From: Conidiobolus incongruus B7586
Taxonomy: Eukaryota > Entomophthoromycota > Entomophthoromycetes > Entomophthorales > Conidiobolaceae
Length of the DNA stretch: 19,545 bases
NCBI GenBank assembly: GCA_000697335.1
Contig: JNEM01011881.1
Span: 1 to 19,545, forward strand
Reading direction: 5' to 3'
The notes below the pieces were generated by a model. It saw only the letters and a list, made by a program, of their open reading frames with translations. It searched no databases and was not told the origin of the DNA. The position numbers and the translations under genes were made by a program. Shown in pieces: positions 1 to 11,544 of the stretch (position 1 is the stretch's first letter; every line of letters starts with the position of its first letter).

Positions 1-620
1 ATATTATTTATATATAATATCAAAATTAAAAAATATAATTCTATAACTTTTGATTATTTATTAGAATTTAAAATTAAAATAAAAAATATTAAACATGATT
101 ATTTTATATAGTTTAAGAATATTTTATTAAATTTATATTTTTATTTTGAATAAATATATATATATATATTATATAATTAAAATATTATTATCTTCTATTG
201 TTTAAGAGTGTTGAACATTATATATTTGATTAAGTATATTATTTTTTCAATCAACAAAATATTTAAACAGTTAAAATTATTAAAACAACTTAAATATTTT
301 TTATCTATTAATAAATTGATGTAAAAGCATCAAAATTTATAAATGATATCAAAGTTTGATATATTACTAAATGATTTGTAAAAATGTTATCTAGAGGGAA
401 AAAATAATTCATGTATTAGTTAATTACAAATAAAAAAAATAATATTAGTAGTAAAAAATGCAATTAATAATAATATTTAAAATCAACGAGTACTGAATGA
501 ATAATGATTATAATATTTCATAAGCGATAGAATTCAATTCAATAATATTTATAAATGGTAATAATAAATAGAATAAATATAAAATGGCATATTTTTAAAA
601 TTTTGAAAACTATTTATATT
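1..620. other. AT-rich spacer downstream of the C12orf4-like gene
   Basis: I see no gene here. The sequence is almost entirely A and T, with an (AT)n run near 153-167 and no long open frame on either strand. The last bases (about 560-620) are presumably the 3' UTR and polyadenylation region of the minus-strand gene that ends at 621. No tRNA-like or repeat structure was recognised. Confidence 0.7.
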
Positions 621-3224
621 TTAAAAAGTTTTAAAAATAGATGTTAATAAATTCCTAATCATTTCAAATTCTTCCAAGTTAGTGTTCTTAGGCAATATTA
701 ACTGTAGTGTCCTTTGATTCGGTTCGGTCTTAGCATTGGGTCCAAGTTGATGAGGATCTGGAAGAGGCTGCACAGGCCATCTAGCTGTATCAATCAACAG
801 CCCCTTTAAACATTTGAAGAATACTTCCAACGATCTCTGGTTAGTTGGAGGTAAATTCACTCCTAATGGAAATGTAAGGTCCATGATATCGTGTTGATAA
901 CATGTAACTAGGATATTTTTTAAACTGGTATAAAGTGATGATTTTTGATTAAAATCGTCTTTGATCAATCCTTTTGAAAAATCAATTACTAGATGAAAGA
1001 CTGTGTGATACATTGGAAGGTTGCTATGTTTTGTAATAAAGTAATCTCCTATTCAAACATTGTTAAATACATATGCTGATTTTAAAAATTTATAGAATTA
1101 CCTTCTTTTAATCCTTCATTTTCGTCTTTCTCAGTTAATTCATAAATATTCTTTAATTGATCGTTAAAATTTTCAAAATGAAATTCAGTGGTATGACGAC
1201 AATAATCAAATATCACTAAAATAGTGTTAAAATATTGACCAGATTAATTTATATGAATAAATTTTACCTCTATTAATATCAGTGCCTCTAGGATAGGTAT
1301 GAGCCTGTTTGGGATTGACTATTACTACTAAACCTCTTAATTCACTGGTGTATAAGGATGCCAATGTTTGAGTCCTCATGGCTAATTCTCTAGTAATATC
1401 AGTTGAGGGAGGGGGAATGAGATCATCTAAATCGGCAACACGTAAAACTAGATTAAATGGGATGCGAATTTGATTTCCAAGTAAGATGGTAAAGCTTTCT
1501 GATAGGGAATGATGCGAGTTGTTATTAAAGCTAGATCCTTTCCTATATTACATTTTTAGATATAGGAATATAATGATATTAATAGGATTCTTACTTATTT
1601 TCATTGCCTTCTGTCCAGATATCACTAACTGTTTTACCAATCCAATCTCGAAGTTTGTTGCTTGTCCCAGATGAAAAACTATTGCCAATATTGGAGATGG
1701 TATTGGAATTACCAACAGCTGCATTTGATTCACTATTATTTTGGAAAGGTTTAAATCCCCAATTTTTAAAAATAGGAGGAGAGGAAGAAGCTAATTTTGA
1801 AAGGCTGAATTTTGCGGATAATAAGGGAGATGATATTGGGTTGGATTGGTTGGTACTTTGAATGGCTTGTTGTGAAACCTTTTCTGGATTCTCTAGTAAT
1901 AAATCGACTGCCTCTTCCTATAACAAAATAATTATTAATATTGAGTAATGGATTTAAATAATAATAATAAATTACAAAGTCATATCCTGTCATCGCCAGT
2001 GCGGATTCAGCTTGTTGTTCCGTAAATCCCATGGATTGTAGCTGATTAATATATTCTGGAATTCGGGGATCCGATGAATTAGATACAGGTTCGCTCTTCA
2101 ATTTTAATATTAATAATTTGAATACATATAATTAAAATGACTTACCACTGATATTTCAGATTTATTCGAAGTTTGATTTGGTTCCACTGGTTTGAATAAA
2201 TTTAATAAAGCCGAAGAACACCTTGGTCTAGTATAAAAGTCCTTTTCTAGGATGTTTTTCATAATATTGATATGAGATGAAAAATCAGAAGAGACTTCGC
2301 TTGATGTAAGTGCGTCATGAAGTGCTTTAATCAACTCTCTATTCTCTTCAATTTGTCTATTTTTTAATTCATTAATATCACTCATCCAAGACATTTGAAT
2401 CATTTCTATATCCTAAAATAATGCATTAATTGTTTTAGCTAAAATAAATTAGAGAAATCTTTACCTGTTTATGCTTTAATGTTATATTGTTATAATTAGC
2501 TTCGTGATTAAACTGAACTTTAAGATTAGATAATTCTTGTTCATGACTAATTATTGTTAATTAGTTATAAATAATCATTAATTAATACTAATTTACTCTT
2601 CAGTAATCAATAAATATTGAGCTTTCCAATTTTCATCCAATTTTCTAACTTCTCTAATGTAACATAATTCCAACTCCAATAACTTCCCAAAAACTTCAGG
2701 AGAGCATACAGTAATTAGAGTTTGATATAATAAATCAAAACGTTCCTATATAATCTCTTAGTTTTGAAAATTAATGTAATTATTTAAATTAAAGTTACTT
2801 GATTAGGTAAATTATCCAATTGTAAATTTTTAGCAAAATCATTTATAGTAGATTCAAATAACTTATCTAAATTTTCTTCTGATAAACCTTTAATACATTA
2901 AATAAATTAGCATTGTCAATATAAAAAATGATAAAGAAACTAACTTGAAAAAGTATTAACCCAATCTGATTGAAGAGATTGAACTTGATCTTTGACCTGA
3001 ATATCAATAACTTCTTCAACGATAGATTTCACAAACGAATAATATTTATCATAGATTTGGTTATCTTTTAAAAAACGATAAATACTATCCTTAATTAAAC
3101 TACCCTTTGATATTTTTAAAACTAGTTGTTTGTTATCGTTGGGTAAATTTATATTAATTTTTAAAGGTGTTGGACATATTGTTATTTCATTATAATTAGA
3201 TAAGTTAGGTTGAATTAATACCAT
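621..3224 (-). CDS. C12orf4/DUF2362 family protein with internal UBA domain (10 exons, 708 aa)
   Basis: Exons, in transcript order: 3224-2945, 2887-2799, 2745-2597, 2546-2465, 2412-2146, 2095-1976, 1917-1595, 1542-1268, 1215-1102, 1048-621. All junctions are GT...AG and frames join without a stop. The C-terminal half matches what I remember of human C12orf4: SESFTILLG (about 451-459), a SLYTSELRGLVVIV stretch, DYFITKHSNLP (568-578), FHLVIDF and a VFFKCLKGLLIDTARW segment. The N-terminal half also fits (VCSPEVFGKLLELE, then a charged helical region). Residues about 300-340 form a UBA domain (QLQSMGF at 307-313, then EEAVDLLLENP) split by an intron and followed by a Ser/Asn-rich linker. The human protein is about 552 residues, without a UBA domain as far as I recall. 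The mammalian protein has been linked to mast-cell degranulation and intellectual disability; its biochemical role is unclear. The UBA domain suggests ubiquitin binding (inference). Family call is strong; individual splice sites are very likely. Confidence 0.88.
1976..2095 (-). other. Exon 6, first part of the UBA domain
   Basis: This 40-codon exon encodes residues 290-329 of the C12orf4-like protein. It carries the UBA signature: a helix-1 segment PEYINQLQSMGF with the conserved Met-Gly-Phe turn at 311-313, then TEQQAESALAMTGYDF. Exon 7 supplies the third helix (EEAVDLLLENP, 330-340) after a 58-base intron. The exon begins and ends in phase 0, so it behaves as a symmetric cassette; skipping it would keep frame but destroy the domain. 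Confidence 0.75.
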
Positions 3225-5200
3225 TTTAGTTATACGTATTTTTTAATTAATATATTTATTATTATTTTTATTAATTTCACAGTCATATTTCCATTATTTA
3301 AATGACAGTACTTTACAGTTAAGTTATGGGAATATTATTGATTTTTCAAATTGAATTAAAATAAAATTTTCAAGTATTTTGATAATAAAATATAATGAAA
3401 ACTAAAATTATTTAATATATAAATCGGTTGTTTCTATGAATGAAAAAAAAATACTTTGTAAAATTTTTGAAATATCTATCAATTCTTCACACTTCAAGGA
3501 AAATATATCCATTTCAATATTTAATAATATTCAAACATCAAAATTTTTGGGAGTGATTTATTAAAGTTAAATTTGAGTAAAAAAGATACTAATTAGAATA
3601 ATATGAATTGTATATTAATCAATATATATTAACATTATGAATTTGATACATATATATATTAGGTAAATAAAAATTGGTTATATTAATATATTTTCCTAAA
3701 CTCGAGATAATAGGATCATAATATCATAAAGCTCAACCTGATTATGACTGGGAATAATAATCAATTACTGTTTGTATAATAAACCATATCGTTTAATTAG
3801 ACAGAATGAAATATAATTCAAAAACTGGCATCTAGTATTAATATCAATTCTATATAATATAAGTTATCATCAAAAATATGCTACTAATCGTAAATAAATA
3901 ATAAGAATATTTAATTATTAATCGGTTCATGTTAAGAAATAATAATTATGCAATTTTTCCATCATAATCAAGGATATATTTTTATATTAACAATATTATA
4001 ATTATATGTAATATAATATAATAAATAATAGTAATAAGAATTTGTTATTAAAAATTTCAACAATTTAAAAATTTTATATAATATAGAATTTATAATACTT
4101 GTATTTTGAATACTTTTACATCAAAAAAGTTAAATTAATAAATATCAGAAAATCACTAAATATTTTGAAGCATAATTTCATATTTTAATTATATAATATT
4201 TATAGATACTATATTGCAATATTTATTATTTATTTTTCTCTATTTATTTATATTTTGTATTTTATTAATTGATAAAATTTTAAATTTTAAATTTCTTTTA
4301 TTCAAGTTAATGCACTAAAATTTTTTATAAATAATTTTTGAGGAATTACAATATAATATTTGTAATTTTTTATTTTAATAATAGATTCATATTCATAATA
4401 AATTTTTAATTGATAATATTAATAAAAAATGTATCAAAGATCTATATTTCTGATGGGATAAGAAATAGATACAGTTGAATAATAGTCCATTCTATTTTAT
4501 ATTTTACAATTTTTGTAAACTTTCGAAATTAATAATGTTTATATTTTCATATTTAGTATCAAAATACCAAAAGATCTTATTAACATTAGTAGAAAAATTC
4601 AAACCTCTAACGCTTTAATATTACATCTCTATTGACAATTTAGTAATATATATATTAATTGCTTGAGTATTTTATTGGTACCCATAATCATATCCAAATG
4701 TATTAAGATTATTCATTGAAAATACATAGGTTAATTGAAGTTGAGATGAAATATATGAAAATATAAATTAAAATGTGCACAACCTTTTTTTTGTTTTGTA
4801 TTTTAAGTAGATTTATTCTAGATTTTCATATACATTTTGAAAATTGAATCAAAAATATTATGAAAAGAAATATATTAAAGATAAACTGGACACAAGAGTC
4901 AAGTTGATATAATAATTTGACAGGAATTAAATGAGAATCTCTTAAACCATCTCTACTATAATGACACAATTTAGATATTTGAGAGGAAGGTTTTGGCTGA
5001 AAATGATATCTAAAAAATGTGTAGTTTATTTATCTTGAAAAATACAAATTTATAAAGGGATGCGATCTGGTCAATAAGAATCGATGAAAATGTGACATAT
5101 TTTGAAAATTAACACTTATTAGCATAAAGTTCAGATAAACTTGGTTTTAATTAACAGTTTGTATACATAATGGAAGTTTCTAACTTAAGCAAAAATAAAA
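3225..5200. other. AT-rich spacer between C12orf4-like gene and ERCC1
   Basis: No gene was found in these roughly 2 kb. The first 100 bases or so (3225-3330) must hold the promoter of the minus-strand C12orf4-like gene, but I see no convincing TATA element there. The part nearest ERCC1 (about 4860-5200) is slightly less AT-rich and probably includes the ERCC1 3' UTR. Frequent stops in all frames argue against coding sequence. Confidence 0.65.
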
Positions 5201-6220
5201 TTAAATGCTTTTGGGTGGTTTAAAAGGGGCATCTAGAGCATTTCTCAATCTCTGAGCTTTAACCACGCCAAAGCCAGGACAAAGTGATAAGTTATTAATA
5301 TTTGCATCGAGTATATTGTTAAAGGAACCGAAGTTACTGGCAAGTGTAATCACATCGGTTTTGTTAACAGCTCGTACTTTAGTTAAAACGTCGCTAAACT
5401 GGGACAGTGGATCGGTGTCTGCTTTTTCTTTGAGAGAATCTGGAGGCTGATTCTCTAAAACTTTAAATGTTTCCAGATATGAGCCAGCTTCCTCATCGCT
5501 CCAAGCTAGAAATAGCGTTAAATTGGCGTTGAGTCCCAATTTTGTTAGTTCTTGAAGGTATTTATCAGGATCCGAAATATCCACTCTGCATAATAGAACG
5601 CGAAGAACATAGGATGACTTGAGCCTTTGTACTCTTTGGTAAATATAATCTGGATATAACTTATGATATCTTAAACTGAGGTAGAGAACACATGTCGTAC
5701 GTCCTACAACATAGTCAGGAACTACTTCTTTATAGTCCCAAGCTACAGATCGTATGTTATTAAGCACTGGATTTCCTCTCTACAAACTTTAAATACAATG
5801 TTATTTTAAAAAATATGATATAATTACTTGGCATGGATTAACATGTATAGATCCAGTTGAGCCAAATTTACTGACGGTGGGCTGAGCGGGCGGTGGAGGG
5901 ATGGTAGATCTAGGGAGGGATTTATAAGTTGAAGGACTAGGAATAGATGAAACTGAAGTTTGTGGCTGCGCTATACTTGGCTCGGCTGGATTTTTAAATA
6001 TGGGAATATTTTGCGTAGTAGTCTCAGTTTTTTTATTTCCTACTTCAGGCGAAGAGCTTTGTACAATAGTTGCATTTTGAACTTGATCAGCAGCATTGTT
6101 GTTGGTTGGCTTTGATTTAAATAGATGATTGATGGTGGAAGTTGATGTGGATTGGTATACTTGGGAAGCAGAAGGTATAGTAAATCTAGGCTTTTTATTA
6201 TTATCTGAATTATCTGCCAT
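5201..6220 (-). CDS. ERCC1: ERCC1/Rad10 DNA excision-repair protein (2 exons, 323 aa)
   Basis: Non-catalytic partner of XPF/Rad1 in the structure-specific endonuclease that cuts 5' of lesions in nucleotide excision repair and acts in crosslink repair and single-strand annealing. Exons are 6220-5828 and 5779-5201, joined in phase 0 to read HVNPCQ|RGNPVLNNIR, which matches the conserved start of the ERCC1 central domain. Further family stretches are VPDYVVGRTTCVLYLSLRYH, LYPDYIYQRVQ, AWSDEEAGSYLETFK (about 223-237) and VNKTDVITL. A C-terminal tandem helix-hairpin-helix ends with LCPGFGVVKAQRLRNAL (about 297-313), the XPF dimerisation and DNA-binding part. As expected for ERCC1, no ERKX3D nuclease motif is present. 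Residues 1-128 are Ser/Thr/Pro/Asn-rich and probably disordered. Human ERCC1 is 297 residues, so length is normal. The start is the first ATG, in context AAACATGG. Confidence 0.95.
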
Positions 6221-6300
6221 GTTTATTAAAACTTAAAAAAAATGTAATAATATGATGCAATTTGGGGTTTTTAGTTTCACAACCACATTACAAATCACGA

Positions 6301-6307
6301 ATTTATA
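6301..6307 (-). promoter_or_regulatory. Possible TATA element of ERCC1
   Basis: On the minus strand this reads TATAAAT, about 85 bases upstream of the ERCC1 ATG and followed by a less AT-rich stretch. The spacing suits a fungal core promoter, but in DNA this AT-rich such a match is expected by chance quite often. Confidence 0.25.
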
Positions 6308-7874
6308 TTAAATTGAATAGAAATTAATATATAGGTTGAATACTTTGAATAAAATGATTTGTAATATATTGAAAATGCTTATCACTCAAATCTAATAAAA
6401 GTACTTATTAGAGAATCAATTTGAAATATAGCACATTTTTAATGTCCTTAGATTAAAACTTTAACATATTTAATATTACCTATCTTATTAAATATAATTA
6501 TTCTGAACATTATATATTTAATTCTCTTATATTTTAAATTATACATCAAATTAACAGGTTCGTCTTTTAGGTTAGCTATTGACTTATAACTTTCAGACTA
6601 TTTTCAATAGACCTTAGAGTTTAAAATGCAATATATAATTAAATAATAATACAATTCATATATTATTTCAGTGCTTATATTAGAAAATATAATCATAAAT
6701 CAATTAAAAGAATAGTGGTTAAGATACTAATATCAAGATTTTCTTCTAATTTTATAGGTTATTAAGTTATCATATATTAACTCAAAATACAATTTAGATA
6801 TTTATTTTGTAATTATAAAAGCTCATATCAATAAAGAAATTAAACAGCTATTTTGAATTATATTAATTGAAAAGCGTTCATAATTATAATTGTCTAATTT
6901 TGTTAAAAATAATCTAAATTACAATATTAATATTCTAGATAATATGATAATAATTGAAAAAAAATTATGATTTTTACCTTTTCATTAATAAATTTATTGT
7001 GGATTGCTAATAATAGCCTTGCCTTATCATTTTAAATTGAAAATATTATTTTTTTTATATCAGTTTAATATACGTTTATCAAAATCACTATAGGAAAAGA
7101 ATATTATTATAATAAAATACAAATACTAATTATTTTGGGACAAACTTGAACACTGCACAAATTTTAGAACTGAATCATAATTAATTGTATTAATATTTGT
7201 GCTATTAACATATTTAGTAATCATATTTGAAAATATTTGATTTCTAAGTATAATAAAAAATTTCAAATTATTAAATAAAATTCAGTAAGTTTTAAGATTA
7301 TATTGAGTTAAAGATAGTAATTGTTTTATATTTTTATTGTAAAAATTTCAATATTTATATAATACTTCAATCAGCATTATCATGAAAGTCAAATAACTAT
7401 ATATACTAGCATTAAAGAATCAATTGGCGATAATGGGAACTATAATATTAAGAACTGGATAGGATGAGTTGGATAAGATTATCAATTTAACAAAGAATGA
7501 TAAATTTAGAGTAAATATAGTCATAATAGAAATTGCTTACCATTTATGACACAATACTCCATTATATGTAATCAATTTTACCATTATTCAATATTTCCAA
7601 TTTAATTCATAATATCTTAAGTTTAATATCTTTTCATTATTAAAAAGACTAACATTTAAAGATTGAAAATATAACCCTATATTATTTAGTTGAAAAGACT
7701 ATATAGTTTCACTTATTTTGAAAATGAAAATATGATTGATTAATAAACTGACTAAAACTTTTGGAATAGAAAATTGGATAACTACTTTGAATTTATGATT
7801 TTTGAGACTATTATGTGAAATTTTAATTTTAAACTAATTAAAATATTGAAGTTGATAGAAATGATAAAGTCATG

Positions 7875-7893
7875 AATATATATATATATATAT
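7875..7893. repeat. (TA)n dinucleotide microsatellite
   Basis: An uninterrupted alternating A/T run of about 19 bases inside the gene-free spacer. It is a simple repeat with no implied function and may vary in length between strains. Confidence 0.8.
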
Positions 7894-9164
7894 GTTGATT
7901 TAATATAGATGATTTATTTATAAAATATCATTAAAATTTAATGAGATAATAACACTTACTGCTTTTGTATATAGCTATTAGATGAGTACATTAAGCTACA
8001 ATCAAATCTTAATTATATTTCCAATATATAATTTTATTAATAATATTGAAATAAATATTTGAAATATATTGAATTCAAGTGCATAATTTATATTTATTAG
8101 AAATTTAACGAATAAAAAAATTAGAAAATTTTAGCGATAATGAGATTTGGTTAAATTTTATAATGGATAATCAATTTAACAGCACTTTTAATTATTTTTG
8201 AAAATAATTATTTTCAAATCAATATTAAGACTTTTAAATTATACTAGCTAATATTTTATGCAAATGCTGAATTATGTACAAGAATTTTGGTAGATGAATT
8301 TAATTTAATAATCAGTTTTTAGTTTAAAAATTTATATATTTTAAATATGAATATATGTATATCAATATTATTATTAATATGGACATTTGGTATTGAAAAA
8401 ATTGATTGAATTATTATTAGTTATGCACTTTAAATATACATTTTTAAATCTGTGAAATTTGAGGACGAAAATGCTTTTTATGAATACGTAAAATTAGGGA
8501 TGATTAAAAAATGATTTATTGGTACCTATAAAAGATCTGCAACTTGAGAAAGAATAATTTGAAACTGTTAATGAATTGCATGAATTTATTTTTGTATTTT
8601 TTCTCAGTTTCTTAATAAAATAATTGTTAGCTAAGTATGAATAAAATCACCCTTAATAAACTACATTAACTTTGAATTAAAAATGATTAATTATAGATTT
8701 AAATATTAATATATTTTTTACAATCAAGTTTTATTTAATATTAAATTCTAAAAATAAATCAGATATTTGATAATTTCATATTTGGAAAGATAGCGTGATT
8801 TTTTTTGCCATGGAACCATTTTAAACAGATATTATATTCTAGTCATATTATCAATAATAAATAAATACTGGTTAAAATAAAATCTAATATAAGTTGAAAA
8901 AAGTACAATAGAATTAAATGTGAGAATTCAACTGATTGATGCGATTAGTTAATAAAATACCACAAAGGAAGGGTGAATGAATATCATGGATTCACTTGGA
9001 ATTTTATTAAAGATATACACAATTTAAATATGTAAAGATTTTGGTTGTTTGAATTAAATATGGTGGCGATGCATTCATTATATTATTATTAAATGGAAGA
9101 GGAAATTAGCTGATGATAAGTTCATTTGGTAAGTTGTTAAAATAATTTTTGAGACGGAGAAGGA

Positions 9165-10004
9165 TTATGGTTCGTTAAGTTGACGGAGGAATACAGCTTC
9201 AGTATCGTGTGATCTTAATGGAGCAGCTGAATGAGGCGTGGAATTGTATTGAGGAGCGGGAGGATTAGAGCTAATGCTGTTGGTTGAAGTGAGGCGAGTA
9301 GATCCGTTGTTCTGAGTAGTAAATGGATAAGGATTGTGAGATCCAAATTCAAAATCATCGTCTTTCTTAAATCTCTTATACAAGTAAAAACCAGCTCCGG
9401 TAGCAATACCAGCAAGAGCAATACCTAAGATGGTGTAACCTGCAATAGCACCTCCACTAGGGCCACTGGATTCGCTTGAAGAGTCTGATGTTGAGCCACT
9501 TGTTGAAGTAGATCCACTGGTTGTGGTTGAGCCATTGTTAGAAGATGGGTTATTGCCAGGTGTTTGAGGGTTATTTGGGTCAGGAGTGGAACTAGGCTGG
9601 GGCTGATTGGGATTTGATGGGTTCTCAGGAGTTTTTGGATTATCTGGTGTCTGGGAAGGAGTAGGAGGTGGTGGGTTTGATGGATTTGATGGATTGGTGG
9701 GAGGTGGTGGGTTAGTAGTTGGAGGAGGTTTAGGGGGATCAGTAGGCTTAGGGGGATCAGGAGTCGGTTTAGGAGGATCAGAAGTTGGTTTTGGAGGGTC
9801 GGAAGTTTTAGGTGGTGGTGGAGAAGATGTAACGGGAGGAGGAGCAGAAGTAACAGGTGGCTTATCGGATGTGGGGGAAGGTTTTGGGGGAGCTACAGTA
9901 GTAGCAGAAGGAGCAGGACTTCCAGAGCCTTGCGGAGCAGAAGTAATAGCACCACATGAAAGAGCAAGGATAATCAAAAATCGACTAATGAAAAGTGTCT
10001 TCAT
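9165..10004 (-). CDS. Proline-rich single-pass membrane protein, cell-wall sensor-like (279 aa)
   Basis: Single-exon gene starting at the ATG in context CTAAAAATGAAG; an in-frame TTG six codons upstream is an unlikely start. Layout: hydrophobic signal peptide (about 1-22, FLIILALSCGAI core); a long Pro-rich region (24-160) including tandem DPPKPT-type repeats at 69-93; a Ser/Thr/Gly-rich juxtamembrane segment (about 156-184) likely to be O-glycosylated; one transmembrane helix (about 186-209) with many small residues; a KRFKKDDD stop-transfer motif (210-217); and a polar cytoplasmic tail ending LRQLNEP. The order signal, Pro/Ser/Thr-rich rod, helix and short tail resembles fungal wall-stress sensors (Mid2/Wsc type). 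However, no WSC or other named domain is visible, so family membership is not claimed. The gene has a strong TATA box upstream, unlike most of its neighbours. The coding call is firm; the function is inferred from architecture. Confidence 0.85.
   Translation of the reverse strand: MKTLFISRFLIILALSCGAITSAPQGSGSPAPSATTVAPPKPSPTSDKPPVTSAPPPVTSSPPPPKTSDPPKPTSDPPKPTPDPPKPTDPPKPPPTTNPPPPTNPSNPSNPPPPTPSQTPDNPKTPENPSNPNQPQPSSTPDPNNPQTPGNNPSSNNGSTTTSGSTSTSGSTSDSSSESSGPSGGAIAGYTILGIALAGIATGAGFYLYKRFKKDDDFEFGSHNPYPFTTQNNGSTRLTSTNSISSNPPAPQYNSTPHSAAPLRSHDTEAVFLRQLNEP
9726..9800 (-). repeat. In-gene tandem repeat encoding DPPKPT units
   Basis: Four to five imperfect copies of an 18 to 21 base unit encode (S/P/T)DPPKP(T/P) at residues 69-93 of the proline-rich protein. 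The unit length is a multiple of three, so copy number could change without breaking the frame. Such repeats in fungal surface proteins are often polymorphic. Confidence 0.7.
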
Positions 10005-10137
10005 TTTTAGTATAAACAGCAACTAAGAGATATGAAGTTGCTGAAATATATTAATTAAATAAGATAATGGATTTGAGATGGTCGATTAATCAAAAGAGAG
10101 TTGACGAATCAAGAGGAGTAAAGGAGGCCAGATCCTC

Positions 10138-10145
10138 CTTTTATA
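10138..10145 (-). promoter_or_regulatory. TATA box of the proline-rich protein gene
   Basis: The minus strand reads TATAAAAG, a full consensus TATA box, placed in a GC-richer stretch (GTACA before it, GAGGATCTGGCC after it) that stands out from the surrounding AT-rich DNA. It lies about 135 bases upstream of the ATG. Initiation about 30 bases downstream would leave a 5' UTR of roughly 100 bases. This is the most convincing core promoter in the window and suggests inducible or high-level transcription. Confidence 0.65.
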
Positions 10146-10569
10146 TGTACACCAAGAATTACACATGAATTACTATTGATTGGGGTTCTTGAATTAGGCA
10201 ACAATTTTCACACACCTGTTAAATCATTGTATTTCTATTTTTATTTTATGCAGTTTTAAACTAATTTTAATGTTTTATATAGAAAATATTTGAAATTAGA
10301 TTAGAAATACCTTCATTATATATCGATTTTAATATATATTGATATATTATTCTATAATATACTGAATAATAATGATATTTCTATTTATCTTTCATTTTCA
10401 TTATTTACTTTAAACAATACCTCTTAAAGATAGTTTCGAAATAGTTCAATCACTTTATAAATAAATTATATCTTTGTAACAATATCTTAATATAATTTCT
10501 TTATCTAAACCATTTCTTAAAAATTGTTACATAAAACAATTAATCTTGATAAAGTATTATCTTCTACAT

Positions 10570-10695
10570 TTACCCAATCATATCAAATGACATAACTCCA
10601 GCACAAAACTTGATTTGATTGTTGGGACACATGATTGGCTTGAAACTGGTACTACCAAATTGTGAGAAAATACATTGAATATTTTTATCCATCAT
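10570..10695 (-). CDS. Possible small ORF, 41 aa, unrecognised
   Basis: A minus-strand frame opens with two ATG codons and runs 41 codons to TAA. Its base composition is closer to the real genes than to the spacer around it. The peptide is polar with three cysteines (SFKPIMCPNNQIKFCAG in the middle) and no signal peptide. I do not recognise it. A GTAAAT sequence overlaps its stop codon and could be a splice donor, so it might be a first exon or the remnant of a larger gene, but I found no convincing next exon. It lies about 550 bases upstream of the proline-rich protein gene's TATA box on the same strand. It could equally be a chance frame. Confidence 0.18.
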   Translation of the reverse strand: MMDKNIQCIFSQFGSTSFKPIMCPNNQIKFCAGVMSFDMIG

Positions 10696-11516
10696 TATTT
10701 ATCAATTGCAAAAATAATGAAGAATAATTATATATAACATTCTTCGTGAATAATAATTAACAACGAAATCAAACCTGGTACTCTTATATTGATCTTTCTA
10801 TTATATATGCTACTACTGCAAAATTAATAAAAAATATCTTCAAATATTCTAATTGGTATTATTTTAAAGCTTAGTTTTATTATCTAGTAACTTATTTCAG
10901 TATCAATAAGGATAAGTTTATGAAAATGTAATCATTCTAATTAATAAAATTATTAAGATGTTTTGAAGTTTAATTCTTTGAATGATATCGACTAATATAA
11001 TAAAAATGACTTATATTATCAAAGTTTCACTCCCAACACTAAGGTAATATTAATCTCAGAAATTAGATATATTTGGTATTAAAAAGTGATATATTGCAAT
11101 ATAATGTTTTTCAACAAAACCAACTAAATTTTAAATAATTTAATTTTTATTGTGTATATAATAAAAATAATTAAGAAATATCAGCCATTTTAACCAATCA
11201 GTTTACTTATTTTAATGAATATTCATTAAAACATTTGAAAAAATTTGTTAATTAGATTATGTAGAGTATATATTTATTCTATGTGCACTTTTAAAAATTG
11301 ATCAATATTATCAAGTTTTCAAATAATATAATAACAGGAGAAAATAAATCATCCTAATTTGTTATAATTATTACATATTCATTTCATTAACCTTCAATCA
11401 AAAACAATTATAAAAGAATATTTAATTCTTGAATTGAAAGTGCATAAAGTATTTTTCAATCCGAAAAAATAAACAATTTTTATAAAACCGAAGATATTTA
11501 ACCTGTTTCAATCCAT

Positions 11517-11544
11517 ACTTTGAATCAATTGGATTGAACAAAGT
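11517..11544. repeat. Near-perfect short hairpin in a less AT-rich island
   Basis: ACTTTG at 11517-11522 pairs with CAAAGT at 11539-11544, and inside it TCAAT (11525-11529) pairs with ATTGA (11533-11537). This leaves a three-base TGG loop and a small AA/A internal bulge. An alternative fold uses TTCAATCCA (11507-11515) with TGGATTGAA (11530-11538), nine perfect pairs. The structure sits in a roughly 240-base island richer in G and C than its flanks. I found no coding frame or known RNA family. Confidence 0.45.

Larger units (their letters stand above)
6221..9164. other. Long AT-rich spacer between ERCC1 and the proline-rich protein gene
   Basis: About 2.9 kb without a recognisable gene. It holds the ERCC1 promoter at its left end and, at about 8930-9164, a slightly less AT-rich stretch that is likely the 3' UTR of the proline-rich protein gene. 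A (TA)n microsatellite lies at about 7875-7893. I found no inverted terminal repeats, tRNA or long frame. Confidence 0.65.

Noticed and set aside
600-638. Inverted repeat ATTTTGAAAACT / AGTTTTAAAAAT spanning the C12orf4-like stop codon
   Set aside because: Nearly all A/T with one mismatch; in DNA of this composition such pairs arise often by chance.
1548-1861. Plus- and minus-strand frames across this stretch
   Set aside because: They overlap exon 7 of the C12orf4-like gene in other frames; one also reads through an intron. No family resemblance.
3225-3330. TATA element for the C12orf4-like gene
   Set aside because: Only generic A/T runs are present at suitable distances; nothing stands out enough to call.
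9607-10026. Plus-strand 139-codon frame rich in Gly and Val
   Set aside because: It is the antisense shadow of the Pro-rich coding region (CCN codons read as GGN). The minus-strand frame has a signal peptide, membrane helix and promoter.
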